A stretch of 64,000 bases of DNA from Picochlorum sp. 'celeri' (GCA_010909725.1 JAACMV010000022.1:868001-932000), one strand, 5' to 3'; positions 10,791-21,249 are shown, numbered from the stretch's first letter. Notes: generated by a model from the sequence alone, not told the origin. A program made the numbers and translations.

Positions 10791-11182
10791 GTGTTTGCTG
10801 TTTCACCCAGGCATCTTCCCTCCAATTGAGAAGATACACATTGCTTGATGCGGTGTTTGAATATATGCTTGAATATATGTTCTTCGTTTAAACAGGCCCA
10901 GGCCAAACAGCTGTATGTATGTGCTGCATACAGCCCACATGTGGACACAGCCTTATTATCAGAATAATAACGTCATGAATGCCGCGGCACATGCTGATGG
11001 ATGTGGCGCCTTGCGTATTCGTGCCACACGATTGATGTGTCTCGAAACACATCCAATTGAATAAAAGATCATCTCTTTCATGATGAAACAGCACCATACT
11101 GCATAAACCCTTGACGAATCGTCTGTGTCGAGCGTTCGAGAGAGTATCAAATACACGACAGCATCGTGTTCGCTATAGTGCC

Positions 11183-11983
11183 ATGTACTCGGGAGGCTGC
11201 ATCCATTATATTCTGATCTCAGTATGTATAGCACATCTTGCGCATCGTGCCTTGGCCACCGACTGCTATGATGGCGGAGATGGTTCCGTAGAGTTCTGCT
11301 GCTATGACTTGAACGGAGTATGCATCACGACATGCGACATTGGATATGGCCTTTTACTAAACGATACAAAATGTGGAAAGTGCAAGGATCCAAAATGCGG
11401 CGAATGCAACGGCAATGTCAACAAGTGCAACCGATACTACATAAATATTGAAAACTGTGCTATAAAGGATCATCCTGATACATGCTTTGATTGCGAGCTT
11501 GGATACAGACTCAGTAATGATAGAAAGCGGTGCATAAAGTGCCCTGTCCGTAACTGCGATGTATGCAATAGCACCTCTTGCCAGCAGTGCAGTGTTGGGT
11601 ATGGGCTTGTACAAGAAAAGTGTCAGAAATGCTCTCAGGACACCTGCGCTAGATGTGATGGTAATGTCTCCAAATGTCCACGGCATGAATGTCAAAGTAC
11701 CAAGTACGATAAAGATGGAAACTATCGCTTCTATGGCTCCAAAGATGGAATATGCACCATGTGTCCTGTGGGGGTATTCTCTTGTTTCGACGATGGCTTT
11801 TCCTGCCAGTCAGGATACAAACTCGTCGGCAGTGATACGTGCAAGAAATTGACGTCTTCGTCATCAGCTTTTGCAGCAGATGCGTTGAACACGACGACTG
11901 AGCCATCATCATCATCATCATCATCATCATTAATAATAACCATCATGAGTTGGCTTGCCATACTTCTATCCCACATGACATGA
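11183..11983 (+). CDS. Cys-rich CxxC-repeat surface protein with GPI-like tail
   Basis: 266 aa from ATG 11183; the frame is open further upstream but has no ATG there, and this start gives a signal peptide (CIHYILISVCIAHLAHRALA). The ectodomain repeats CxxC units of the furin-like/VSP type: CGKCKDPKCGEC, CFDCELGY, CIKCPVRNCDVC, CQKCSQDTCARC, CTMCPVG. The C-terminus is a Ser run encoded by a TCA repeat, followed by a hydrophobic tail (LIITIMSWLAILLSHMT), the layout of a GPI attachment signal. Such proteins coat the cell surface in many protists. It shares motifs (CDxGY, CxxCxSGY) with the short protein at 21576-21959, so these are probably members of one family. No intron. Confidence 0.8.
   Translation: MYSGGCIHYILISVCIAHLAHRALATDCYDGGDGSVEFCCYDLNGVCITTCDIGYGLLLNDTKCGKCKDPKCGECNGNVNKCNRYYINIENCAIKDHPDTCFDCELGYRLSNDRKRCIKCPVRNCDVCNSTSCQQCSVGYGLVQEKCQKCSQDTCARCDGNVSKCPRHECQSTKYDKDGNYRFYGSKDGICTMCPVGVFSCFDDGFSCQSGYKLVGSDTCKKLTSSSSAFAADALNTTTEPSSSSSSSSLIITIMSWLAILLSHMT
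11904..11930 (+). repeat. ATC/TCA trinucleotide repeat
   Basis: Nine tandem CAT/ATC triplets in frame within the Cys-rich surface gene, coding for poly-Ser just before the GPI-like tail. Likely variable in length between strains. Confidence 0.8.
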
Positions 11984-12244
11984 TGATGACATCATCATGT
12001 CGAACAACAAAACAATAATAATTATTATTACAGCAATGTAAAAGAAAGAAAGAACAGAAAAAAATAATCACAACGTATCAGACTGATCAACATCTCATCG
12101 TATCATCCCGGTAAAGCATCAGCAGCAAGTCTTGAAACTCCAGAGAAATTTCTATAATACAGGTAAAAAAATAGGCGCGACGCATGCCACATCGCAAATC
12201 AATCGTATCATTGTACTAGAACAACACACGGGTATCATCAATAT

Positions 12245-13223
12245 CTACAACAACGTCTCATCGTCCGCCAGGGCAGCAGCCACCCCAGCCAAGGCATCCA
12301 GTGCAGATCTGCCTCCCCCACTTGCATCATCCTTGCACTCACTCTCCTCCACATCCTGTTCACACACAATCGCATCTCTTTTCATACGCGTTGGTCGATG
12401 ATATCGGCTCGTCTTCCGCTCACACGACTCTGAACTCTTTGTCTGCTTCTGAGAAGGTGATGGAGATGATGGTTTAAACACAGTACAGGAAGCTTTAATC
12501 CTCCCTGGAAGCACCTTTAACATCGGAATCGCTTTCCTTTCATCATACGACTTTAATTCAGGAATCTCAGGCAGAGGAATCCCCAACGCCATACCATTCG
12601 AATCTATCGGAGGTATCGACACCCGAGGCCTCAACACCTGGTACTGCTGGGACGAGTCTTCGATTTTGACCCGCTTCGACAGACCACCATCGCCATGCAT
12701 GTATTCAGACACATCCTTTTTCGCATCAGACACAGAACCACCACACCGATCCCCCTCTCCCTGACACTCTCCTGACCCAGACGCGCCATTGAACAAGGAT
12801 ATCCCCGACGCAAGCGCATTCTGCTCCACCACCGTAAACTTGGACCTTCTCTTTGTATTCCCAGACAACCGTAAAAAGTGCTTCTGCGCATGACTGGCCA
12901 CCTGAGTCGGCGTTCTCGTAGGAACATAATACCTACTGATTTGCTTCCATTGACCCTACATTCAAGACACACACACCCGCGTCATTTACCCACAACCCTA
13001 ATGCCAATATCATCAACATATACTTTATAATCACAGCACGCATCCTCGGTATCAGTAAAAGCAGGTTTCGGATCCGTCGAAAGGATGCAACCAAGCCAGT
13101 CAACAATCGCACCTTTCCAAACACTTGAAGACCCTTTAAGAAAGCCAAATGCTCTGACTCATCCCATGAAACTCCTACATTCGAATGAGAAGTATTCGTC
13201 GTCATGGAATCCCTATTCCGCAA
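12245..13223 (-). CDS. single-repeat MYB, SHAQKYF class
   Basis: 273 aa transcription factor. Exons 13223-13113 (37 codons) and 12955-12245, separated by a 157-bp intron GTGCGA...ATGTAG. The spliced product gives an intact MYB/SANT repeat: VSWDESEHLAFLKGLQVFGK, then GQWKQISRYYVPTRTPTQ and VASHAQKHFLRL. The SHAQK[YH]F signature marks the plant-type MYB-related (CCA1/DIV-like, also I-box binding) class, also present in algae and some amoebae. The intron falls inside the repeat, between FGK and GQW. The remainder is low complexity with Ser/Cys/acidic patches and no other domain. Nuclear DNA binding is expected; targets are unknown. Confidence 0.9.
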
Positions 13224-14301
13224 TGCACAGAGCTGAACCCGAGTAAAATTCGCAATTCACCACAACCCCATTGAATACTACGACAATTCAATGAATTCAT
13301 TCATTCAACCATGATGGTATTCTGTTATCCGAAATTATTTTATTTATTGTACTGCTACTACTAGTGCTGGTTCTCTAGAATATGCTTCAGCAGCATTTGG
13401 CCATGCATGCATTCACCCCATTGGTATCAAAAAAATACCCTAGGTTCAATTGAATTGCTTGCAAGCATGACAGAATGATGGCGAACCAACAGATAAAGAA
13501 ACCCCACCCTCCCCAACAGCCTATAACAAGTACATACCTTTCTTTATGTTGGGTACTCTCATGATGCTTCCAGATGCGAGGACTGATGCAAGAACTCTGG
13601 TTGTCTTCTTTTCTTGACTCTTCTTGTTTTCTTCCATCTGGGCCCGTTTCCCGCATTCCATACACTCTGGGGTACAGATAGAGTGCTTTGACATGGTAGT
13701 ATTATATGTATTCACGCGTTCATGTACATAACGCGAGGGCTTTTGGCACATGATTGATGGTATGCCCTCCTCATAGGGTGGGCTGCTGTTGAAGCACCCT
13801 GTTACAATGCTGGCGGGTTTGACTGATGTATAGATCTAGTATATCAAATACTAGCAGGCATATGCATGCATAAAATATATAAGCCTGTGGATGGAATGAA
13901 CCTGTGCCCAAGACCACCAGTTTCTTACCACCAGGTTCTTGTTACTGGCTCGCTCAAAACCCACTCAATCAAATACCGACAACACGTCTATTAGCGCTGA
14001 CTCTATATAATAAAAATAATCATGTATATGTAAAAAAATGTGCCATGAAAAGGGCATTGTTCGATCTCTACTATGGATGGTTTGTGGCGATGGGGTGTCT
14101 GCCAGTAATGAGAGGCCAGGAATGCCCTCGCGAATCTGGTTTGAACCAGATCTGCTTCATCGATGAGGGCGCCACAGATCTGGGAGGAGGATTCATCATT
14201 CCATGACGACGTAGGATGATGGCAACGTAATAATAGTACTTAGTACTAATAGAAGGATGACGCGAAAAATATATTCTGATGGATTGGAGAGGTTGTGGTA
14301 G
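13224..14301. other. gene-poor interval of about 1.1 kb
   Basis: Between the MYB start and the small membrane protein. It contains the doubtful ORF at 13521-13751 and an open frame 13904-14206 (+) whose last 53 codons from ATG 14047 code for a short Cys-containing peptide ending GGGFIIP. Neither has a recognised family. A/T-rich repeats near 13860-13880 and 14000-14030. No RNA gene recognised. Confidence 0.45.
13521..13751 (-). CDS. small hypothetical ORF
   Basis: 76 codons from ATG 13751, or 57 from a second ATG (MSKHSICTPECMECGKR). The piece has a CxxxC and CxxC-like group, then a basic Lys/Glu stretch. A GTATGT donor-like word sits four codons before the stop, so this may be only a first exon; I could not find a matching acceptor. 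Unrecognised and may not be a gene. Confidence 0.25.
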   Translation of the reverse strand: MCQKPSRYVHERVNTYNTTMSKHSICTPECMECGKRAQMEENKKSQEKKTTRVLASVLASGSIMRVPNIKKGMYLL

Positions 14302-14649
14302 ATGCTTGGTGGACTCTTTGGTTTGAGGGGCACTGCACTCGTGCGCGAGGGCAGGTCTGCCGACCATTATCTACCCACATCACATGGATGTGTCAAGAGG
14401 GTACAGTCATTATCATCATCAGCAGCGGTGATGTGTCGCTCTGCTGCTCGGCAGGGGTCTTTAGAGGAGGAACAGAAACCTCTTGCACAGTCTTCTTCTT
14501 CTTCTTCAAAGCTGATGTGGGCATTGCTGAAGAATCCTGTCGCATTCTTTGGTGGTTGTTTCGTAGGTATTATGGAGTTGGATGTGACGCAAGATCCGTT
14601 GAAGGGATGGATTCAAGAGAGGGTTGAAGACATGAGAGAGGGGAGATGA
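14302..14649 (+). CDS. small conserved-looking protein with one membrane segment
   Basis: 115 aa. The N-terminal half is Arg/Ser rich and poor in acidic residues (LFGLRGTALVREGRS), like an organelle targeting peptide. A Ser run precedes a hydrophobic segment LLKNPVAFFGGCFVGIMELD, followed by a C-terminal VTQDPLKGWIQERVEDM. The pattern NP-x-A-F-x-G-G-x-x-V-G-x-x-x-L-D-x-x-x-D-P-L-x-x-W-I recalls short uncharacterised plant and algal proteins; I recall no function. Mitochondrial or plastid membrane location is an inference. A second frame (14295-14627) is open but lacks these features. Confidence 0.6.
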   Translation: MLGGLFGLRGTALVREGRSADHYLPTSHGCVKRVQSLSSSAAVMCRSAARQGSLEEEQKPLAQSSSSSSKLMWALLKNPVAFFGGCFVGIMELDVTQDPLKGWIQERVEDMREGR

Positions 14650-14688
14650 GGAGTTTTTTTTTTACTGTGAATTGAACATTACGTATTA

Positions 14689-15606
14689 CTATTTGGGTGT
14701 AAAAGGTTTGCACGTTGTCCAGTAAATCATGGGTGATGCTTTTGTCGATCTAAATAGACTAGCAACGTCGACTGCATCTTTCGGTGAATCATGAGCTTTT
14801 GGTGCTGGATGGTTGGCAATGGTGAACACCACCTCCTTGTTCTCTTCCTCAGGAGCAGCAGCAGGCTCGTCCTCTGGATCTTCCTCTGTTCTTTCGATGG
14901 CAAAGTCAGGATTTCCTCCTCCTTTTCGAATTGATCGTTCCGCGTCGCATACCGACACGAAGGAGGCTTCTAATGTTTTTGTGCTGTTTGCTGGCCATGT
15001 AATGCCCCAGAGATTCTGACGGGCCTTTTCAGCCTCAGCCTTGGTGCCATAGACAACATACGCTCTGTCTTTAATCATTGGCATCCACATAGCCATAACT
15101 TTACCGGACTCTTCCAACAATGCTCGAGCAGCTTGGAGGGTAAAGGGCCTCTGGAAACCAATCACAAGCAAGGCCCTTGATCCAGGTGTGGTGCTTTCTG
15201 GAACACTACCCTTGCTCGTCTTTGCTTTCTTCACATCCTCCGAATCCTCAGGGGCAGATGATGATTTTCTCTTCTTGTCGTTCAAATCGCTCATCGCGTG
15301 CTTGAATATTTGACCCGCGACCTTTCCTTCGTCTAGCTCCTTCTTGTCCTCTTCTTTTTTTGTTCCTTCTTCTTCTTCTTCTTCTTCTTCTTGTTGTTGC
15401 GGTGGTTCAACAACTGGTTCCTGCGGGGCGGCCGTGATTTCTATTTCCTTCGCATCCTCAGTCGCTGCCTCATCGCCACCCGTCTTGTTGGCATTCTCGT
15501 ATTCTTCCAAACGTGCTATGAGTTCTGCCTTTTTCCCAGTCTGAGAAAGACCCCGCGACTTGAGCTCCTGCTTCAGCTCTGCAACCTTTAACGAACTCCA
15601 GTCCAT
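14689..15606 (-). CDS. ACIN1: Acinus-like protein (SAP domain, RRM-like, RSB motif)
   Basis: 305 aa. Acinus joins RNPS1 and SAP18 in the ASAP complex bound to the exon junction complex in the nucleus. Domains: SAP at residues 3-37 (LKVAELKQELKSRGLSQTGK), an acidic/Lys linker with a poly-Glu run, an RRM-like fold about 143-235 (LLVIGFQRPFTLQAARALLEE, AYVVYGTKAEAEKARQNLWG), and at the C-terminus the RNPS1-SAP18 binding motif VDVASLFRSTKASPMIYW, matching the L-F-R-x-T-K-A-x-P-x-I-Y-W signature. It is shorter than animal Acinus. It shares a 235-bp divergent promoter with the eS31 fusion gene, with a perfect dyad at 15698-15724. Confidence 0.88.
   Translation of the reverse strand: MDWSSLKVAELKQELKSRGLSQTGKKAELIARLEEYENANKTGGDEAATEDAKEIEITAAPQEPVVEPPQQQEEEEEEEEGTKKEEDKKELDEGKVAGQIFKHAMSDLNDKKRKSSSAPEDSEDVKKAKTSKGSVPESTTPGSRALLVIGFQRPFTLQAARALLEESGKVMAMWMPMIKDRAYVVYGTKAEAEKARQNLWGITWPANSTKTLEASFVSVCDAERSIRKGGGNPDFAIERTEEDPEDEPAAAPEEENKEVVFTIANHPAPKAHDSPKDAVDVASLFRSTKASPMIYWTTCKPFTPK
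15366..15392 (-). repeat. GAA trinucleotide repeat (poly-Glu)
   Basis: A TTC run on the plus strand, coding poly-Glu in Acinus on the minus strand. Ordinary low-complexity repeat. Confidence 0.8.
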
Positions 15607-15697
15607 GATTAGAGTATTATTTTCTTGTACATCAATGTTGATGCGAGATACTCATACAGGAAAGACTCGTCGTTGTTCTCGTTTCGAATTGAGACAC

Positions 15698-15724
15698 ACT
15701 ATTTCGGGAGATTCCCGAAATAGT
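15698..15724. promoter_or_regulatory. perfect 12-bp inverted repeat in a divergent promoter
   Basis: ACTATTTCGGGA and its exact reverse complement separated by GAT. It lies between two divergent starts (Acinus at 15606 and the eS31 fusion at 15842), about 92 and 118 bases away. A dimeric transcription factor site is the simplest reading. Symmetry is seen directly; function is inferred. Confidence 0.6.
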
Positions 15725-15841
15725 ATGGCCTGCCGCCTTCGCTCAGGCTTTTTTGCCTGCCTGCTGTCACCCTCGATTCCATAAACTATAATCGACGTGA
15801 GGAAGGCACACTATTGCTGAGCGCCGTTTACTACTATAACC

Positions 15842-16553
15842 ATGCAGATTTTCGTAAGAACTGGTGCGTCTATATCAATCAATCAATAGAGAGTCTCGTG
15901 GAGGGAATGCTTTGGCTGCTGGCTGCCGTCTTCAACCCAGTCTCAACCATTGGCAGTATTTGGCTACTGCGTGTATTCTTACTATAACACATGTACCAAA
16001 ATACTTGCGTATACTCGCCAATACTGTGAGAAGAGACGACGAGAGCAAGACTAGCAGAGTGACCCAATGCAGTTGAATACAATAATACACGTGAGACTCA
16101 TCTCGTCCTTACTTTATGTTTGTAGATCGTACCCAGGTCTTGAACCTCGGAGCCGATGCCGTCGTTGCCGATGTGAAGGCTGCCATCGCCGCCCGCCAGG
16201 GAGTTGATGTTGCTGAGCAGTGCGTGCTCTTCGGAGGACGTCAGCTTGAGGATGACGCTAGCCTCGCCGCTTGCGGTGTCTCTGACGACTCTCAGCTCTA
16301 TGTCTCTTTGAGATTGTTGGGAGGAGGTAAGAAGCGTAAGAAGAAGACATACACCACCCCAAAGAAGCAGAAGCACGTGCACAAGAAGGTTGCTCTCCGT
16401 GTTCTCAAGCTCTACAAAGTGGATGACTCTGGCAAGGTGCAGCGTCTCCGCAAGGTCTGCCCAACCTGCGGACCAGGAATTTTCATGGCCACACACTTCA
16501 ACCGTGTGTACTGTGGAAAGTGCCACTTGACTTATGTGTATGATGAGAAATAA
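15842..16553 (+). CDS. RPS27A: FUBI-like ubiquitin domain fused to ribosomal protein eS31 (S27a)
   Basis: 149 aa. Exons 15842-15863 (MQIFVRT plus one base) and 16126-16553; the 262-bp intron is GTGCGT...TTGTAG. Residues 1-74 are a ubiquitin fold ending in LLGG; residues 75-149 are eS31 of the small ribosomal subunit, with a basic start ([16 protein letters not shown]) and a Cys4 zinc finger (CPTCGPG ... CGKCH). The ubiquitin part is not canonical: it has 74 rather than 76 residues, only one Lys (K25), Arg at the K48 position, and [13 protein letters not shown], which resembles FUBI (normally fused to eS30). Being cleaved after GG would release the ribosomal protein. Fusion and identity of eS31 are certain; the FUBI relation is inference from motifs. 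Confidence 0.95.
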
Positions 16554-16683
16554 GCAGCATGCTTTTCTCCTCTGCTACCACAGTGTTATTATTATTATTA
16601 TTGACGTTATTCAGACGTATAATGTAATGAATAATTAATCGAATTTGTACCAAGACGAGAATATCCATCTGAGACACAACACA

Positions 16684-17609
16684 ATGTCCATGGTTGAAGC
16701 ATTGAGCCAGGCCGATATTCTGGCCTGTGGAATGATTGTTGCTGCAATCATCACACTTCCTGTGTTAATTTATGGACCAACTGCTCCATATGGGAGGTAT
16801 GTAGTTGTTGGCTCGATCGTGAGAGGTTGTTGCAGTAAACTGAACTACTGTGGTGTTTCGTGTGCCTGCAGGTATTCCACGACAGGGTGGGGTGTGTTGA
16901 TCCCGAATAAAATCGCTTGGTTTGTACGTGATTAAATTCTTATACACCATGTATTTAATGACACAGGGTGACCGATGCCATGCAGACACAAGAATTGTGG
17001 TCCCTTGCTATACCAGCTCTCTGGCTAGCTTTTTTTTCCACTCCTGACCAATTGAAGAGGCTTCAAGTTCCAGCAAATGGGCTCTTAATGATCATTTTCA
17101 TGACACATTACATATACAGAGATGTTATCTATCCTTTCAGGCTGCGTGGTGGTAAACCAACCCCATTCATTGTGTGGCTCTCTGCTTTTGTCTTCTGTGT
17201 CTATAATGGATACATGCAGACAAAGTATCTCCTGGATCAAGCCCCGATGGATGCTGTAATCGGCCCGAAATGGATCTTTGGCTTTTGCCTTTGGGTGTCG
17301 GGATGGCTGATTAATTTACAGTCGGACAACATTCTCATTTCACTGCGACGCAAGAGTGACAAGAAAGGTGTCTATAGAATACCCAAAGGGGGCATGTTTG
17401 AATACGTATCTGCGGCAAATTACTTTGGTGAGATTCTTGAATGGACTGGGTATGCCATCGCATCTAGTTCTCTCCCAGGAATCGCATTTGCGGTGTTCAC
17501 TTTTGCAAATCTTGCTCCACGTGGATGGAAGCATCATGCCTGGTACAATGACTACTTCAAGACATACCACCGTCTCAAGCGAAAGGCTGTGATTCCATTT
17601 TTAATTTAA
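16684..17609 (+). CDS. steroid 5-alpha-reductase family enzyme (SRD5A/DET2)
   Basis: 262 aa membrane enzyme of the 3-oxo-5-alpha-steroid 4-dehydrogenase family, NADPH-dependent, in the endoplasmic reticulum. Exons 16684-16796, 16872-16923 and 16986-17609; introns of 75 and 62 bp with GTATGT...CTGCAG and GTACGT...ATGCAG. Splicing gives the conserved segment PYGRYSTTGWGVLIPNKIAW followed by FTQELWSL, matching the family G-R-Y-x-x-x-x-G-x-x-I-P-x-x-x-A-W-F-x-x-E pattern. Later motifs: NLQSDNILISLRR, YRIPKGGMFEYVSAANYFGE, and the end HHAWYNDYFKTYHRLKRKAV-IPF, all hallmark positions for steroid and cofactor binding. Several membrane helices. Substrate may be a sterol or brassinosteroid-like precursor; not determinable here. 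Confidence 0.93.
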
Positions 17610-17714
17610 AACAACAGTAGAACTAAGAATATTGAATATTTCAATCCAGTGCTCGACCACAAAAAGAAACACAAAAGCCGCATGCATGGCATGGACTGCT
17701 GATTCGATTCACAT

Positions 17715-17734
17715 CACACGTGTGCGAGATATCT
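17715..17734 (+). promoter_or_regulatory. CACGTG box and AGATATCT palindrome upstream of RPF2
   Basis: CACACGTGTG (10-bp palindrome) followed by GAGATATCT, 20-39 bases before the RPF2 ATG. A similar CACGTG then GAGATATCTC arrangement occurs at 9721-9738. CACGTG is a bHLH/bZIP core. Role inferred only. Confidence 0.35.
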
Positions 17735-17753
17735 GAGACAGTATTCACTGGAT

Positions 17754-18887
17754 ATGGGTAATAGTAAAGCAAATCAGGGTCCAAGCACAAAAATAGTGCA
17801 GCCCAAGACCAAGGCAGGACGGCGTGCACTGGAGAAGAGAGCACCAAAGTTGGTATGTGTTTCAGAATGCACTGGTGACGATTATTGCCATGAATGCGCT
17901 CATCGTTGGCATACATGCAGGTTGAAGAGCCTCGGCAAGCACTTATACTGTCTGGTCACAAGACGAATCAGGTGATTAAGGATTTCTTAGTTGATGTTCA
18001 AAAACTCAAGGCTGTGCGTTCCTGATGGTTATCCTTTGAGACCAAGACTGGTCGGGAGAATGCTCATACGACTAACGACTGTTATTTTACTATATACATA
18101 CATGCAGAATGAATGTCTGAAATACACGCAACGGAAGCACGAGATTCTTCCTTTTGAATCAGGAGGTGAGGTGGAACTTGAAAACTTTTCCTCCAAATCT
18201 GACTGCAGTCTCTTCATCCTAGGAAATCACACCAAAAAGAGACCAAACAATATTATTCTGGGTAGAATGTATGATTATAAACTATACGATATGATGGAGT
18301 TCGGAGTGACAGGGTACAAGGGTATTCAGGAATTTGATGCCTCCACCATACCCCAGTTGGGGAACAAGCCAGCCTTCATCTTTGTTGGCCAGGAATTTAC
18401 GACCCATTCTGTCCTCAAACAAGCCAAATCGCTTCTGTTGGATTTTTTTAGAGGAAGGCAAATCGAACAGATCAACTTGAAAGGTCTCGATAGGGTGATA
18501 TTTGTATCTCACACCCCAATCAAAGCTGGAGACGAGTCAGCCCCAACAATCATCTTTAGACAATACGCAGTCAAGTACAAAAAGTCTGGAACTCGAGTTC
18601 CAAAAACTGTATTGAAGGAAATGGGTCCGCACTTTGATCTGGTCGTCCGCCGCAGGCGTGAGGCTCCACTTGATGTAGAAAAGGAAGCCATGAAACAGCC
18701 CAAGCTGGCACCCAAAAAGGTCAAGAATGTTGGTTCAGATTCTTTGGATGGAAAGGTGGGTAAGATTTATGTACCACGACAGGATCTTGATTCGATAGCG
18801 TTGAACAAGATGAAGGGTGCCAAGAGAGAAAGGCGCGAGGCAGCCGCTGAAAGGAAGAACAAGTCATCCAAAATGGCAGACTCGTGA
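17754..18887 (+). CDS. RPF2: RPF2, Brix-domain 60S ribosome assembly factor
   Basis: 323 aa nucleolar protein that with RRS1 brings the 5S RNP into pre-60S particles. Exons 17754-17852, 17921-18013 and 18108-18887; introns of 68 and 94 bp (GTATGT...ATGCAG, GTGCGT...ATGCAG). Exon 1 ends ALEKRAPKL and exon 2 continues VEEPRQALILSGHKTNQVIK, the usual RPF2 order. The Brix core is clear: KSDCSLFILGNHTKKRPNNI, LGRMYDYKLYDMMEFGV, LLLDFFRGRQIEQINLKGLD, PKTVLKEMGPHFDLVVRRR. The C-terminus is Lys/Arg rich with YVPRQDLDSIALNKMKGAK. Fits as a neighbour of other ribosome genes (eS31, FAF1 in the window). Confidence 0.94.
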
Positions 18888-19028
18888 TCCCAAGCAAAGC
18901 GCTACTGGCAATGGCATGTTTGACCATGTTTGACCATTCACACCCAATCTGTTCACATTATTATTTAACCAAATCACTTCTCGAGAATTGAACTCGGCCT
19001 ACACTGAGAGATAGACTGACCACTTCCG

Positions 19029-21249
19029 ATGGGATCACCAACATACGTCGTAGAAGTTGCTCCCGCCAAGCCAGCTGAGAATGGGAAGCCAGCTGTTGGA
19101 CCTGAATACAGGTACGTTTATTATTTAGGGATACTTGGCCGTCTCGGAGGATGAATAGTGCTTGGTTGGGGTCATTGTGGGAGGGTTTGATCCGAAGAGT
19201 CCAAGATCTGTTATACAAGACATCTATCTGCACTGAAAGGATTGATGTGTGATCATATATGACTATGTAGGTCAAAACTGGCGAAAGATGGGCCACCTAT
19301 GATGGAAGAATGCACATCCTTGTACGACATGTTTCAGCAGTCTGTCAAAAAGTATGGAGATAATCCATGCTTGGGAGCGAGGACTGGGAAGAATGGGGAG
19401 TATGAGTGGTTGACATACAAGCAGGTGGATGAGAAGGTGGCATATTTGGGGAGTGCTATGGCTTCGATTGGCTTGGGTCCTCATGGACGGGTTGGTGTGT
19501 ATGGGGCGAATAGTCCAGAGTGGATGATGGCAATGCAGGCCTGCAATCGCATGAATTTGTACTGTGTACCTCTGTATGATACATTGGGAGAGAATGCGAT
19601 TGATTACATTGTTGCTCATTCGGGTGCGTGCTGTATTATTATATTGTATATTGATGTGTGAATTGGCATGACATGCCTACTTTTTTTGTTGTCTCCATGC
19701 AGAGTCCTCCTTGCTGTTTTCTCAATCATCGAAATTGAGCATGCTGGCCAAGGCTCTTCCTGCTGTGACTCCTCAGGTTACCACTGTTGTATATTGGGGT
19801 GGAGAGGATGCACAGGTCACTGAGGAGATTACAGGAATGGGTGTTGCTGTGTACAGCTTTGATGAGTTCTTGAATCTTGGTAAGGAAAAGCCAGCGGATG
19901 CTAGGCCACCAAAGCCTGAGGATTTGTGTACAATCATGTATACAAGTGGTACAACGGGTGATCCAAAGGGTGTGGAGCTGACGCATATTTCAGTCATGTC
20001 TACTGTGAAATCAATGGTGACATTCTTGGCTGAATACAGCAGAGGCTTTGATCTTCATGATGAGGTGTATCTGTCCTATTTACCTCTCGCTCATATTTTT
20101 GATAGAGCTTCAGAAGAGATGATTTTGTACAACGGTGGCTCCATTGGATATTGGAGGGGTGACATCAAAGGTTTGGTGGACGATATTGCTGCTCTCAAGC
20201 CAACCTTGTTTTGCGGAGTGCCAAGAGTGTTTGATCGTATTTACAGTGGTGCCTTGGAAAAGATCACCTCGTCATTTGTGAAGAAACTTTTATACAATTG
20301 GGGTTATAACAGGAAACTCCATGCACTGGATGCTGGGTATCCATTTGACAAAGCTTCTCCATTCTTTGATGCAATCATGTTTAAGAAGATTAAAGCAAAG
20401 CTTGGTGGCAGAGTCAGACTCATTGTATCAGGTGGTGCACCTCTTTCACGCCACGTGGAAGACTTTTTGAGGGTAACAATGTGCTGTGTGGTTGTTCAAG
20501 GGTACGGACTGACAGAAACGTGTGCCGCATCATGCATTGCCACACCTCAAGTACCTTCTCAGGTGGGCACTGTCGGTCCACCTCAACCTTGCATTTCTGT
20601 TCGATTGGAGGCCGTGCCAGATATGGAGTGTGATCCAATGGCCAACCCACCACGAGGAGAGTTGTGCATCAAAGGCCCATCTGTGTTCAGTGGATACTAC
20701 AAGGATGAGGCAAAGACTCGAGAGGTTCTCGAGTCTGATGGTTGGTTCCACACTGGAGATATTGCAGAGATTACACCTGAAGGTGCAGTCAAAATCGTTG
20801 ATCGTAAAAAGTCCATCTTCAAACTTGCTCAAGGAGAGTATGTTGCTGTCGAAAAGATTGAAGGTTGCTGCAAGAAGAATCCATTTGTGGAACAAATCTG
20901 GGTCTATGGAAATTCACTTGAAAGTTGCTTGGTGGCCATTGTTGTCCCAAAGGAAAACCATGTCCACGAGTGGGCCAAGCACCATGGGCACAAGAGTGCG
21001 TCATTCGAGGACATGTGCAAGTCAGACGACTTGCAGCAGGCAATCCTGAAATCCCTGACGGCTACAGCAAAAGAGGAAAAATTGAAAGGATTTGAAATCC
21101 CGAAAGCAGTCTTCATTGAAAGTGAGCTTTTCTCTGTTGAAAATGATTTGCTCACGCCAACATTCAAATCAAAGAGGCCTCAGCTTCAGAAAAAGTATCA
21201 GAGCATCATTGATGACATGTATGCTAAACTCAAGGCCTTGCATTGCTGA
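19029..21249 (+). CDS. long-chain acyl-CoA synthetase (LACS)
   Basis: 660 aa, ATP-dependent activation of long-chain fatty acids to acyl-CoA for lipid synthesis or beta-oxidation. Exons 19029-19111, 19271-19623 and 19703-21249; introns of 159 and 79 bp. The spliced start VGPEYRSKLAKDG and GVYGANSPEWMMAMQACNRM, YCVPLYDTLG match plant LACS and animal ACSL. AMP-binding P-loop: TIMYTSGTTGDPKGVELT. Other core motifs: YLSYLPLAHIFDR, YWRGD, QGYGLTETCA, GWFHTGDIAE, IDRKKSIFKLAQGEYVAVEK (L motif plus C-terminal lysine region) and LLTPTFKSKRPQLQKKY. No clear membrane anchor or peroxisomal PTS1 (ends LHC). Very strong family match; substrate chain length unknown. Confidence 0.95.
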
